Below, in pieces: positions 1 through 6,137 of a stretch of DNA of 7,573 bases; within the stretch, counting starts at the first letter, position 1; each line of letters begins with the position of its first letter. The position numbers and the translations under genes were made by a program. Under the pieces are notes generated by a model that was not told the origin of the DNA, did no database searches, and worked only from the letters and a program-made list of their open reading frames with translations. Origin of the DNA: an uncultured Eubacteriales bacterium. GTDB taxonomy: Bacteria; Bacillota; Clostridia; Oscillospirales; Oscillospiraceae. Location: positions 1 to 7,573 of the forward strand of contig URWG01000089.1 of assembly GCA_900551495.1 (NCBI GenBank), written 5' to 3'.

Positions 1-5
1 ATACT

Positions 6-36
6 GATTCTTGATGAAAATATTTCATCAAGAATC
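6..36. repeat. Perfect 14-bp inverted repeat (hairpin) upstream of spoIIE
   Basis: Positions 6-19 and 23-36 are exact reverse complements (arm GATTCTTGATGAAA) around a 3-nt loop, ATA. Neither side has a convincing U-tract, so it is not a textbook intrinsic terminator. It could be the terminator of a gene left of the window, the edge of a dispersed palindromic repeat, or a structured part of the spoIIE leader. An in-frame upward extension of spoIIE would run through it, which argues that this stretch is not coding. Confidence 0.7.
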
Positions 37-140
37 CCATGTGCTACGCACACTCGCATCGTGCATTCGCGCGATGCGCCGTCTCATGCAGAATCTAACG
101 CGCCTTTGGCGCTATAAAATGCTTCTCAAGCTTTTTAACA
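37..140. other. Structured non-coding leader with small palindromes
   Basis: This stretch has no supportable gene. It holds a series of small inverted repeats: GTGC/GCAC around 41-51, CGCATCG/CGATGCG at 55-61 and 72-78, GCGCC/GGCGC at 100-104 and 108-112, and GCTT/AAGC at 121-131 followed by a run of five T. Together with the 6-36 palindrome this makes four or five hairpins in about 125 bases. It could be a dispersed intergenic repeat or a structured 5' leader. No known riboswitch or tRNA pattern was recognised. Confidence 0.4.
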
Positions 141-154
141 GATTCTACTATAAT
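123..154 (+). promoter_or_regulatory. Possible sigma-A-type promoter of spoIIE
   Basis: A perfect TATAAT lies at 149-154, about 55 bases before the chosen spoIIE start. No good -35 lies at 17-18 bp. The nearest match is TTCTCA at 123-128 (4 of 6 to TTGACA) with a 20-bp spacer. In Bacillus the Spo0A-activated sigma-A promoters of spoIIE and spoIIG are known for unusually long spacers, so the geometry is suggestive. No clear Spo0A box (TGTCGAA-like) is visible just upstream. The -10 is seen; the rest is inference. Confidence 0.35.
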
Positions 155-196
155 TCGAACGGCAGCGGCATTTCCCGCAGTGCCCGCGCCGCTTTT

Positions 197-201
197 GGAG
201 G
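197..201 (+). promoter_or_regulatory. Shine-Dalgarno that sets the spoIIE start
   Basis: GGAGG sits 7 bases before the ATG at 209. The open frame continues upstream to position 11, but those extra 66 codons run through palindromic sequence and have no comparable ribosome site, so the ATG at 209 is preferred. Confidence 0.8.
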
Positions 202-208
202 TTACCGC

Positions 209-2116
209 ATGAAGCAAATTCAGCAATTACTGCCGAAAAAACAGCCGCATCTGCTCTGCCGCTCCGCAACAGGACGGCTGCTGCGCGACTGTGTGCCGAA
301 ATTTTTTGCCGCGCTCCTGCTGACCGGTGCATTGCTTTGGCAGCGACCGCTTCCGCTTGCGGCAAGCTATATTGCGGCACTGCCGATGGGTCTGCCGGCG
401 GTTGTCGGCACGTTCGGCGCGATCGGCGGCTATTTCCTGTTCTGCGACGGTGCGGAGGCGGCGCTCTTTGCCGCCATGTCGCTGCTGATGCTGGCGGCGC
501 TGGCGATTTTTCAGGGGACGCGGCTTCCTGTGACGCGCTGGTTCATGCCGATCATGGCGGCGACGGTCTGCGCTCTGCTCGGTGCGGTGTGCCTTTTCAG
601 CGGGGAGGCGGAATGGACACTGTGGGCGACACGCTGGCTGATCGGCGGGGCGGCGACGGCTGCCTTCCGGAAAAATGAGGCGCTGCTGCTTCCTACGGGG
701 ATCATTTCCGGTCTTGCTGTGCTTCCGTCGCCGATTCCCCTCGGACCGGCGGGCGCGATCGCGATTGCCTATGCCTCGGACGAGCCGATCAGTGCGATCC
801 TTCCGGCATTGGCATTGAGCCTGACCGGAGAATTTCAGAGCACGGCGCTGCTGATGGTGCTGCTGCCGACACTCGCTTGGCGCTTCGGCGGCAAGCAGCT
901 TCGAGCGCTCACTTATTTGGTCCTGCCGTGCGCGGTGCTGCTGGGGAGCGGGACTATGACGGTCGGGAGCTGCGGCGCGGTCGGGCTGGGCATCCTCGGC
1001 GGTGCCGTGCTGCGGAGGCTGCGGCTGCTCCGCCCTCAACCGGTCGGAGGCACGGAGGAGGCACAGTTTCGGCTGGTGACCGCCGCGGAGGTTTTGGAGA
1101 GCCTCAGTCGGCAGCTCCCCCAATGCCTGACAGCCCCCGCGGTCAGCGAGGCGGCGGGAATCTACGACGCGACGGCGGAACGCATTTGCCGCTGCTGCGC
1201 ACGCTTTCACCGCTGCTGGCAGCACCGCGCGAAGGAGACGTATCAGGCGCTTTCCTCCGCTTCGGCGCGGATTTTGGAGCGCGGGACGGCGCACGCGGAG
1301 GATTTTCCGCAAAGCTTTCGCAATGATTGCTGCCATCTTGACGGCTTTCTGACGGCGCTGAATCAGGAGCTGGAGGGAATGCTCTACCGCCGCCGCTATC
1401 GGATGCAGCTCCGCGAGAGCCGACAGGTCGTGGCGGAGGAGTTTTCCTGCATTGCTGCCTATCTTCGCGCGGAGGGGAGCGCGGCGGATCGTGCGGCGGC
1501 TCGGTTTCAGCCCGCCGTTGGGATCAGCACGGTCGGGAAAAACGGCAACGGTGCGATCGGCGACCGCGGCGTGTGCTTCGCGGGGCGGGGCGCGGACTAC
1601 TTCGTCCTCCTCTGTGACGGAATGGGGACGGGAGAGGGAGCCTCTCGCCTGAGTGGGGAGACGGTTCGGCTGCTGGAGCGGCTGCTGCGTTCGGGCTTGG
1701 AAGCCGAAGCCGCGCTGAAAATTATGAACGGTATGGAGCTGCTGCGCGGGACAGGCTGCTTCACCACGGTCGATCTTCTGCGCATCGACCTTTCCGACGG
1801 CACCGCCGTGCTGTATAAATGGGGCGCCGCGCCGTCCTATCTCCGCGAGGATGCGCAGGTAAAGAAAATCGGGACAGCAACACCGCCTCCGGGCGTCGGT
1901 GTGGGAGGAGATCACCTGCCGGAGCGGTATTCGCTGTCCCTGAAATGGGGAGAAATGCTTGTCTTGGTCAGTGACGGAGCGGGAAGGGAGGACACCGAGG
2001 AGCTGATCGCTTCCTTCCGCGGGCAGTCGCCGCGTGAATTGGCGGCACTGCTGATCGCCGGTGTTCCTGCCGAGGATGATATGACGGCTGTCTGTGTATC
2101 CCTTGTCCCAAGATGA
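209..2116 (+). CDS. spoIIE: Stage II sporulation protein E (membrane PP2C serine phosphatase)
   Basis: SpoIIE dephosphorylates the anti-anti-sigma factor SpoIIAA at the asymmetric septum, releasing sigma-F in the forespore. The 635-residue product has a hydrophobic multi-span N-terminus (about residues 29-275, roughly eight to ten membrane segments). A Cys-rich motif typical of clostridial SpoIIE follows (C327, C329, C330, C336, then CWQ and TYQAL), and C374/C375 lie in the central region. The C-terminal PP2C domain (about 435-635) carries GDRG near 451, DGMGTGEGAS near 470, VSDGAG near 587 and AEDDMTAV near 622, whose Asp residues should bind the metals. Bacillus SpoIIE is about 827 residues. 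Here the phosphatase looks complete, but the region between membrane and phosphatase is only about 160 residues. The start is fixed by GGAGG at 197-201. The gene is convergent with the M23 gene. The family call is firm. Confidence 0.95.
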   Translation: MKQIQQLLPKKQPHLLCRSATGRLLRDCVPKFFAALLLTGALLWQRPLPLAASYIAALPMGLPAVVGTFGAIGGYFLFCDGAEAALFAAMSLLMLAALAIFQGTRLPVTRWFMPIMAATVCALLGAVCLFSGEAEWTLWATRWLIGGAATAAFRKNEALLLPTGIISGLAVLPSPIPLGPAGAIAIAYASDEPISAILPALALSLTGEFQSTALLMVLLPTLAWRFGGKQLRALTYLVLPCAVLLGSGTMTVGSCGAVGLGILGGAVLRRLRLLRPQPVGGTEEAQFRLVTAAEVLESLSRQLPQCLTAPAVSEAAGIYDATAERICRCCARFHRCWQHRAKETYQALSSASARILERGTAHAEDFPQSFRNDCCHLDGFLTALNQELEGMLYRRRYRMQLRESRQVVAEEFSCIAAYLRAEGSAADRAAARFQPAVGISTVGKNGNGAIGDRGVCFAGRGADYFVLLCDGMGTGEGASRLSGETVRLLERLLRSGLEAEAALKIMNGMELLRGTGCFTTVDLLRIDLSDGTAVLYKWGAAPSYLREDAQVKKIGTATPPPGVGVGGDHLPERYSLSLKWGEMLVLVSDGAGREDTEELIASFRGQSPRELAALLIAGVPAEDDMTAVCVSLVPR

Positions 2117-2221
2117 AGATACCACATCTTGTGCGTGAAATTTGTCGAAACACAAAATGTCGGGAAATAATATTTTTTGGGAGGTCCTGCCGCGTTATTC
2201 GGTGCGCCGCCGCATGGCTGC
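2117..2221. other. Convergent spacer between spoIIE and the M23 gene
   Basis: This is a 105-bp gap between two gene 3' ends. Positions 2124-2133 and 2151-2160 form a 10-bp stem with one imperfect pair (C-A on the plus RNA, G-U on the minus RNA) and a 17-base loop. On the plus strand a run of six T follows about 12 bases later (around 2173-2178), so this may be a weak terminator for spoIIE, but the T-run is too distant for a textbook one. The loop contains TTTGTCGAA (2141-2149), which matches the Spo0A box consensus but serves no obvious promoter here. Confidence 0.35.
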
Positions 2222-3187
2222 TTACGGCGTGTCCAAATCGTAGTAGGGATAAATGCGCACCCAGCGCTCCTGCGCGGCATCATAGCGGACGGAGCTGCGG
2301 TGAGTCGCGAGGAGCTGAACGATCGCGTAGGGGTCGATCCAGATCTCATGGTCGCTCTCCTTTTGACTTTCGTCAAAAACCAGTTCGATGCCGAAATGCA
2401 GGTGCACCGCGTCGATGTTGTTGACGTTTTCGCGGGTTGAGTAGCCCGTTCTGCCCATAAAGCCGATGACGTCGCCCGCAGTGACGTGCTGCCCCTCCGC
2501 AAGCCCCGCCGCGTAGGGATGGTCCTTTTGCAGGTGCGCATAGTAATAGTAGCGCAGCGAATCGTCCGAACGGATGCCGATGCGCCAGCCGCCGTACCGA
2601 TTCCACCCGAGCGCCTCGACGGTGCCGCTCTCCACGGCGATGATCGGCGTGCCGAGCGTGCCCATGAGGTCGTTGCCGAGGTGCGGGCGCGAAAAGCCGT
2701 AGGTGCGTCGGCTGCCGAAGTCGGCATAGTGACTGTAGCCGTAGCCTGCCGCGATCGGGGAGAACGCCTTTAACCCGTAAGCTGCCGAGCGCTCTGTTGT
2801 CCCGTCGTCGCGCGGAATTTCGATGGCGTAGCTTCCGACCAAGCCGCCGAGGACGGCATGGAACGCCTGCTGATAGTATGCGAAGTATTTGTACTGCTTG
2901 CCGAGAAATTTTTCCGGCGGCTGCTTTCCGAGCAGCTCCTTTGCGGCGCTCTTGACGGCGCTGACGGATACACCGCTGTCCCCACTGCGGGTCGCGGCAA
3001 GCGCCAGTATATCGACCCACGAGAGCGGCTGCTCCGTCTCGTGCGAGGAAATGTCCAGCCGCAGCGCCTCGGAGAGCGCGGGATAACCGACCTTGAAGTC
3101 CACCCAGCGGAGATAATCTTCCGCCGCCGCTGCGGGCGGAGTCAGCAGCAGAACGATGACAAGTAAAATAACGAACCTCTTTTTCAC
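2222..3187 (-). CDS. Exported M23 (LytM/lysostaphin-type) metallopeptidase
   Basis: This is a probable zinc endopeptidase acting on peptidoglycan peptide bridges outside the membrane, or a sporulation- or envelope-related regulator of that fold. The 321-residue product starts MKKRF followed by a strongly hydrophobic stretch and an AAAA-E boundary near residue 22, so it has a signal peptide or membrane anchor. The M23 domain spans about 140-290. HLGND supplies H169 and D173, YAHL supplies H218, and HLHF supplies H262 and H264, so all zinc and catalytic positions are present. The region at 25-135 is not recognised. The GTG at 3187 is chosen because GAGGTG lies 6 bases upstream; an alternative GTG at 3196 overlaps that ribosome site. 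The gene follows the anti-sigma gene by 49 bp, and its start region is buried in a long hairpin. Its true substrate is unknown. Confidence 0.88.
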   Translation of the reverse strand: MKKRFVILLVIVLLLTPPAAAAEDYLRWVDFKVGYPALSEALRLDISSHETEQPLSWVDILALAATRSGDSGVSVSAVKSAAKELLGKQPPEKFLGKQYKYFAYYQQAFHAVLGGLVGSYAIEIPRDDGTTERSAAYGLKAFSPIAAGYGYSHYADFGSRRTYGFSRPHLGNDLMGTLGTPIIAVESGTVEALGWNRYGGWRIGIRSDDSLRYYYYAHLQKDHPYAAGLAEGQHVTAGDVIGFMGRTGYSTRENVNNIDAVHLHFGIELVFDESQKESDHEIWIDPYAIVQLLATHRSSVRYDAAQERWVRIYPYYDLDTP

Positions 3188-3229
3188 GGCAACCACCTCA
3201 CGGGGTAGTTTGTGAAAAAGAGGTTCGTT
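3170..3229 (-). promoter_or_regulatory. Long hairpin enclosing the ribosome site and start codon of the M23 gene
   Basis: Positions 3170-3187 and 3212-3229 are perfect 18-nt reverse complements. The inner 24 bases hold a second helix, 3191-3197 with 3204-3210. On the minus-strand RNA it reads AACUACC with GGUGGUU, seven pairs including one U-G wobble; the plus strand would have a C-A mismatch there. One arm is the first six codons of the M23 gene including its GTG, and the inner helix covers part of the Shine-Dalgarno GAGGTG. The hairpin begins 7 bases after the anti-sigma stop and is followed by AUUUUACUU, a weak U-rich tail. It could lower translation of read-through mRNA, act as a leaky terminator, or both. 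The structure is seen; the role is inferred. Confidence 0.75.
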
Positions 3230-3236
3230 TATTCGC

Positions 3237-4451
3237 TTACGAGGCGGTCTTGGTAATCAACAGCAGCAGTCCCTGCGTATAGTCGCCGTCGGTCGTGGGA
3301 TAATAGACGGTCAGCTCGTATGTGCCCACATAGTCCAAAAGAACGGAATGAAACGTTTCGTAAGACGTTTTGTATGCGGTCACGGAAAACTGCGGCTCCG
3401 ACGCAGGCAGCGAATTGTTTAAAATGGAATGCTCAGCCAGCGGCAGGGATTGCATAAACCGCGGGAAGAGCAGCGCCGTATCGGAGGAGATCGGAAGGTT
3501 CTTCAGCTCGACGGCTTCCAAATCCGCGTAGGGCGATATCGAGGCGTCCGCCGCGTCCCAAATGACGAGCACCGGTCCGCCGGGGAATACGCCGACCGTC
3601 TCATGAGGCAGACCGCGTTTCGGCGGGGTCCGCTCATTGGAGGCGTCCGGGAGGATCGGCTCCGCAACGATTTCGGTCGGCTCGGTGGGAGCCTCCGTCG
3701 GAAGCATACAGTCCTCTGGCGGTACAGATCCCGGAATTCCCGTTATTGGCACCGGCGCGGGCAACCCTATGTCGGATTCAACCGGCTCCGTTGACCGGGC
3801 GGACACCTCGGAAGGCTCCTCGGGCGCCGCGTCCGTCGGGATTGGTACCGCTTCTGTCGGGGTGGGAGTGTCGATTTTTTGCGGCGCCTCGGTTACTGCG
3901 TCGTTTTCAATGTCCGCAGCGCCCGTAAATATGGGCGGAAAAGCGTTAGATTCTGTCGGCGTGCCGTTCGGAGCGGTAAGGTCATTGCCCGAATCGGTCG
4001 GTGCATATTCCGTGGCACAGACGTCGTTGGCCTCGCCGAGCTTATCCAAATCCTCCTCCGCCTCGTCGTAGAAGGCGCTCACGGAGCTCAGCGGGTCACT
4101 CGGCAGGTTGGCAGAGACCTTTTCACGGGAGAGCAGGGGAATACGACCGGTCATGACGAGGGTGAACATCGCGGCTGCGGCAAGACCTGCAGCGGCGTAA
4201 GAAATGATGCGGCGACGGTTGACGCGCTTGCGCGGCTCCTTTTCGACCCGCGCCATAATGCGTTGGGTCAAATCGGCAGGAGGTACGATCGCTTCATCAT
4301 TGATCAGGAGATCGTTGGCTTCCATCTGTGCCAGCAGCTCACGGCAGTGCTTGCAGCTTTTGAGATGACCTTGCAGCCGTTTTTCTTCCTTTTCGCTGTT
4401 TGTGCGGTCCAAATGACCGCTCAGCAGTTGCAGGTATTCTTTGCAATGCAT
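3237..4451 (-). CDS. Membrane anti-sigma factor with N-terminal zinc finger (zf-HC2 type)
   Basis: This is probably the partner that holds the adjacent ECF sigma factor inactive at the membrane. The 404-residue product begins with a zf-HC2-like module: C3, then H29-x3-C33-x2-C36, the classic zinc-binding anti-sigma pattern. A short basic segment (RKRVNRRR, 74-81) precedes one transmembrane helix at about 82-101, giving an N-in topology. Outside lies a low-complexity Pro/Thr/Glu-rich stalk (about 150-280, many PTE/PTD units), then a compact C-terminal domain (about 285-404) that I do not recognise. ATG at 4451 has a strong AAAGGAGG 7 bases upstream. The gap to the sigma gene is 18 bp. The long stalk and extra outer domain are larger than in minimal RsiW-like proteins and suggest a sensing or wall-binding part. 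Sigma binding is inferred from family and position. Confidence 0.85.
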   Translation of the reverse strand: MHCKEYLQLLSGHLDRTNSEKEEKRLQGHLKSCKHCRELLAQMEANDLLINDEAIVPPADLTQRIMARVEKEPRKRVNRRRIISYAAAGLAAAAMFTLVMTGRIPLLSREKVSANLPSDPLSSVSAFYDEAEEDLDKLGEANDVCATEYAPTDSGNDLTAPNGTPTESNAFPPIFTGAADIENDAVTEAPQKIDTPTPTEAVPIPTDAAPEEPSEVSARSTEPVESDIGLPAPVPITGIPGSVPPEDCMLPTEAPTEPTEIVAEPILPDASNERTPPKRGLPHETVGVFPGGPVLVIWDAADASISPYADLEAVELKNLPISSDTALLFPRFMQSLPLAEHSILNNSLPASEPQFSVTAYKTSYETFHSVLLDYVGTYELTVYYPTTDGDYTQGLLLLITKTAS

Positions 4452-4469
4452 CGTTTTACCTCCTTTCTG

Positions 4470-5057
4470 CTATTTTGACGACGCGGATGCGGATTCGTTC
4501 CGTAATTTCAAAAAATTTTTTCGCAATCGGTCGCGTGCGCGGGAGAGACGGGACTTGACCGTGCCCTCCTTGATCTCCAGCAGCTCCGCGATCTCGGCGT
4601 AGCTCAGATCGTTGACCACGCGCAGGGTCAGCAGCCGACGCTCCTCGATCTCAAGCGAAGCCATGGCAAGCTGCAAATACTGCTGCTCCTCGGTAAGGAC
4701 GACCTGCTCCTCCGGCAGCGGCGCGGGGTCGGGCGGGTCGATCACCAGTGCCTCGCTGTCCGCACAGGTGACGATCAGCGGGACGGTACGATTGCGCTTT
4801 GCGCTGCGCAGATGGTCAAGGCAGACATTCGATGCCAGCCGATACAGCCATGTCGAGAAGGACGACTTGAACTGGAAGCTTTCCAGACAGCGCCACGCCT
4901 TTACGAATGCCTCCTGCGTCAGATCGGCGGCGTCCTCGGCGTTACCGCTCATGCGGAAGCAGAGCCGATAGACCGAGGCCTGATATTTTACGACCAGCGT
5001 CTCAAAGGCGGCGGAATCACCCGCGGTCGCTTTTTGGATAATTCGAGCTTCTTCGAT
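4470..5057 (-). CDS. ECF (sigma-70 family, SigW/RpoE-like) sigma factor; start codon uncertain, probably ATC
   Basis: This is an alternative sigma factor directing RNA polymerase to its own promoters, probably controlled by the downstream anti-sigma protein. Read from ATC at 5057 it is 195 residues, a normal ECF length. Sigma2 spans about 16-90: GDSAAFETLVVKYQ at 13-26, the region 2.2 helix AEDAADLTQEAFVKAW at 40-55, and the region 2.3/2.4 STWLYRLASNVCLDHLR at 68-84. Sigma4 spans about 125-180, with the helix-turn-helix SYAEIAELLEIKEGTVKSRLSRARDRLRK at 152-180 (quoted as a motif region, key residues Y153, E159, G165, K168, R170). No ATG, GTG or TTG is in frame before ATG at 4952. That start would give 160 residues and delete the conserved first part of sigma2, so automated calls there are probably too short. 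The ATC lies 5 bases after GAGGTGAT and 6 bases after the dusB stop, in the same frame as dusB. Confidence 0.9.
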   Translation of the reverse strand: MEEARIIQKATAGDSAAFETLVVKYQASVYRLCFRMSGNAEDAADLTQEAFVKAWRCLESFQFKSSFSTWLYRLASNVCLDHLRSAKRNRTVPLIVTCADSEALVIDPPDPAPLPEEQVVLTEEQQYLQLAMASLEIEERRLLTLRVVNDLSYAEIAELLEIKEGTVKSRLSRARDRLRKNFLKLRNESASASSK

Positions 5058-5062
5058 GGGAA

Positions 5063-5070
5063 ATCACCTC
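5063..5070 (-). promoter_or_regulatory. Strong extended Shine-Dalgarno of the sigma gene, inside the dusB stop region
   Basis: GAGGTGAT matches eight bases of the canonical anti-Shine-Dalgarno complement and contains the dusB TGA stop. It is followed by TTCCC and then ATC. A good ribosome site has no purpose here unless translation starts about 5 bases later, which supports initiation at 5057 and translational coupling to dusB. Confidence 0.65.
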
Positions 5071-6029
5071 AAATCTCGTTGGATCGCCTTGGCGATCGCG
5101 CGGACCTCCTCCGGTGCGGAGAGGTGAGAAATCTGTTCCTTATAATACCCGCTGTGCGCAACGCCGCGCAGATACCAGGCAAGGTGCTTCCGCGCCTCAA
5201 GACAGGCGATATGCTCGCCTTTGTCCTCCAGCGCGAGGTCAAACTGGTGCAATGCGACGTTGATCCGCTCGGCAAGCGGCGGCCGCTCCGGCAGCGGTTG
5301 CCCCGAAAGTGCGGCGGAAAATTCGGAAAAAATCCATGGGTCGCCGAAAACGGCGCGCCCGACCATGAACAGCGACGCGCCGGAGTGCTCCCGACAGCGC
5401 AGGAGCGCCTGCGTGGAAAAGAGGTCGCCGTTGGCGATCACGGGAATCGAGACGGCGCGGACGACCTTGCCGATGGCGTCCCAATCGGCGTTGCCGGAAT
5501 AGAGCATGGACTTTGTGCGCCCGTGGAGGGCAATCGCGTCGGCACCGTTATCCTGCAGAACCTGCGCCATTTCGACGGCGCGGATGCTGCCCTTGTCCCA
5601 GCCGAGGCGGGATTTTACCGTGACGGGCACGGAAACAGCGTCCTTGACGGCGCGGACGATTCGACCCGCAAGGGGAAGGTCGCGCATCAGAGCGCTGCCG
5701 TCGCCGTTATTGGCGATCTTCGGCATGGGACAGCCCATGTTGATGTCGATGAAGTCGCAGCCGCTGTGAGAAAGCGCCGAGACGGCTGCCTCCGCCATGA
5801 TCGCGGGGTCATTGCCGAAAATCTGTGCACCGCAGAGCGAGCCTTCGTTTCGCCGCAGCAGACGGACGCTTTTTTTGTCCTGATAGATCAGCGCACGGGA
5901 GGAGACCATTTCGGTCACGGTAACGGCAGCGCCCAGCTCCGCGCAGACCGTGCGGAAGGCATAGTCCGTCACGCCTGCCATCGGCGCGAGAAAGAGCGGA
6001 CTTTTCAGCGTATGACCGAGAAACTGCAA
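5064..6029 (-). CDS. dusB: tRNA-dihydrouridine synthase (DusB/NifR3 family)
   Basis: This is an FMN-dependent, NADPH-using enzyme that reduces specific uridines in tRNA to dihydrouridine in the cytoplasm. The 321-residue product shows the full family signature in order. APMAGVTD at 15-22 lies at the FMN site. NMGCP at 97-101 carries the catalytic C100. KSRLGWD is at 139-145, HGRTKSMLYSGNADWD starts at 169, and IANGD is at 198-202. The FMN-phosphate region GRAVFGDPWIF is at 224-234. The length is normal. TTG at 6029 is chosen because GGAGGTGAT lies just upstream and the protein then begins MQFLGHTLKSP, as in homologues; an in-frame TTG at 6059 would add ten atypical residues and lacks a ribosome site. 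The gene heads the unit with sigma and anti-sigma, an arrangement with no obvious functional logic except co-transcription. Confidence 0.95.
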   Translation of the reverse strand: MQFLGHTLKSPLFLAPMAGVTDYAFRTVCAELGAAVTVTEMVSSRALIYQDKKSVRLLRRNEGSLCGAQIFGNDPAIMAEAAVSALSHSGCDFIDINMGCPMPKIANNGDGSALMRDLPLAGRIVRAVKDAVSVPVTVKSRLGWDKGSIRAVEMAQVLQDNGADAIALHGRTKSMLYSGNADWDAIGKVVRAVSIPVIANGDLFSTQALLRCREHSGASLFMVGRAVFGDPWIFSEFSAALSGQPLPERPPLAERINVALHQFDLALEDKGEHIACLEARKHLAWYLRGVAHSGYYKEQISHLSAPEEVRAIAKAIQRDLR

Positions 6030-6033
6030 CGAA

Positions 6034-6042
6034 ATCACCTCC
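6034..6042 (-). promoter_or_regulatory. Shine-Dalgarno that sets the dusB TTG start
   Basis: GGAGGTGAT precedes TTG at 6029 by 4 bases (8 from the GGAGG core). It excludes the GTG at 6038, which overlaps the site, and the TTG at 6059, which lies upstream of it. Confidence 0.7.
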
Positions 6043-6047
6043 CCGTC

Positions 6048-6076
6048 ATGATAGCACAAATTTTGACAAAAGGCAA
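6048..6076 (-). promoter_or_regulatory. Probable sigma-A promoter of the dusB-sigma-anti-sigma unit
   Basis: On the minus strand TTGCCT (6071-6076, 4 of 6 to consensus) is followed by a 17-bp spacer and TATCAT (6048-6053, 5 of 6) with an upstream TG, making an extended -10. The expected transcription start, around 6040-6042, would fall inside the dusB Shine-Dalgarno, leaving a very short leader. Either the site starts slightly upstream or another promoter is used, so confidence is moderate. Confidence 0.4.
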
Positions 6077-6079
6077 GTA

Positions 6080-6111
6080 AAACAGGCAGAAGCGTTAAGC
6101 TTCTGCCTGTT
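6080..6111. repeat. Hairpin repeat, copy 1 (terminator-like on the minus strand)
   Basis: Arms AACAGGCAGAAGC (6081-6093) and its exact complement (6099-6111) surround the loop GTTAA. Including one flanking A, this 32-mer is identical to the copy at 6284-6315. On the minus strand the stem is followed by TTTT within a short T-rich stretch, so it can act as an intrinsic terminator in that direction, just upstream of the dusB promoter. Confidence 0.75.
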
Positions 6112-6137
6112 CAGCGTGTCGAAAAACTACCTCGCGC

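Noticed and set aside
11..208. N-terminal extension of spoIIE by 66 codons
   Set aside because: It runs through palindromic sequence, lacks a ribosome site, and the ATG at 209 has a well-spaced GGAGG.
227..2155. Very long open frame on the minus strand opposite spoIIE
   Set aside because: It has an Arg/Gln/His-rich translation with no domain, and is a shadow of a GC-rich real gene that has full SpoIIE motifs on the other strand.
2113..2440. Small plus-strand open frames starting in the spoIIE/M23 spacer
   Set aside because: Most of their length is antisense to the M23 gene, with no ribosome site or known motif.
3637..4071. Gly/Ser/Val-rich open frame opposite the anti-sigma stalk
   Set aside because: Its repetitive look is only the complement of the Pro/Thr-rich codons of the real gene.
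4812..6080. Long open frame on the plus strand opposite dusB and sigma
   Set aside because: It shows no recognisable motif and overlaps two genes with complete family signatures; it is a compositional shadow.
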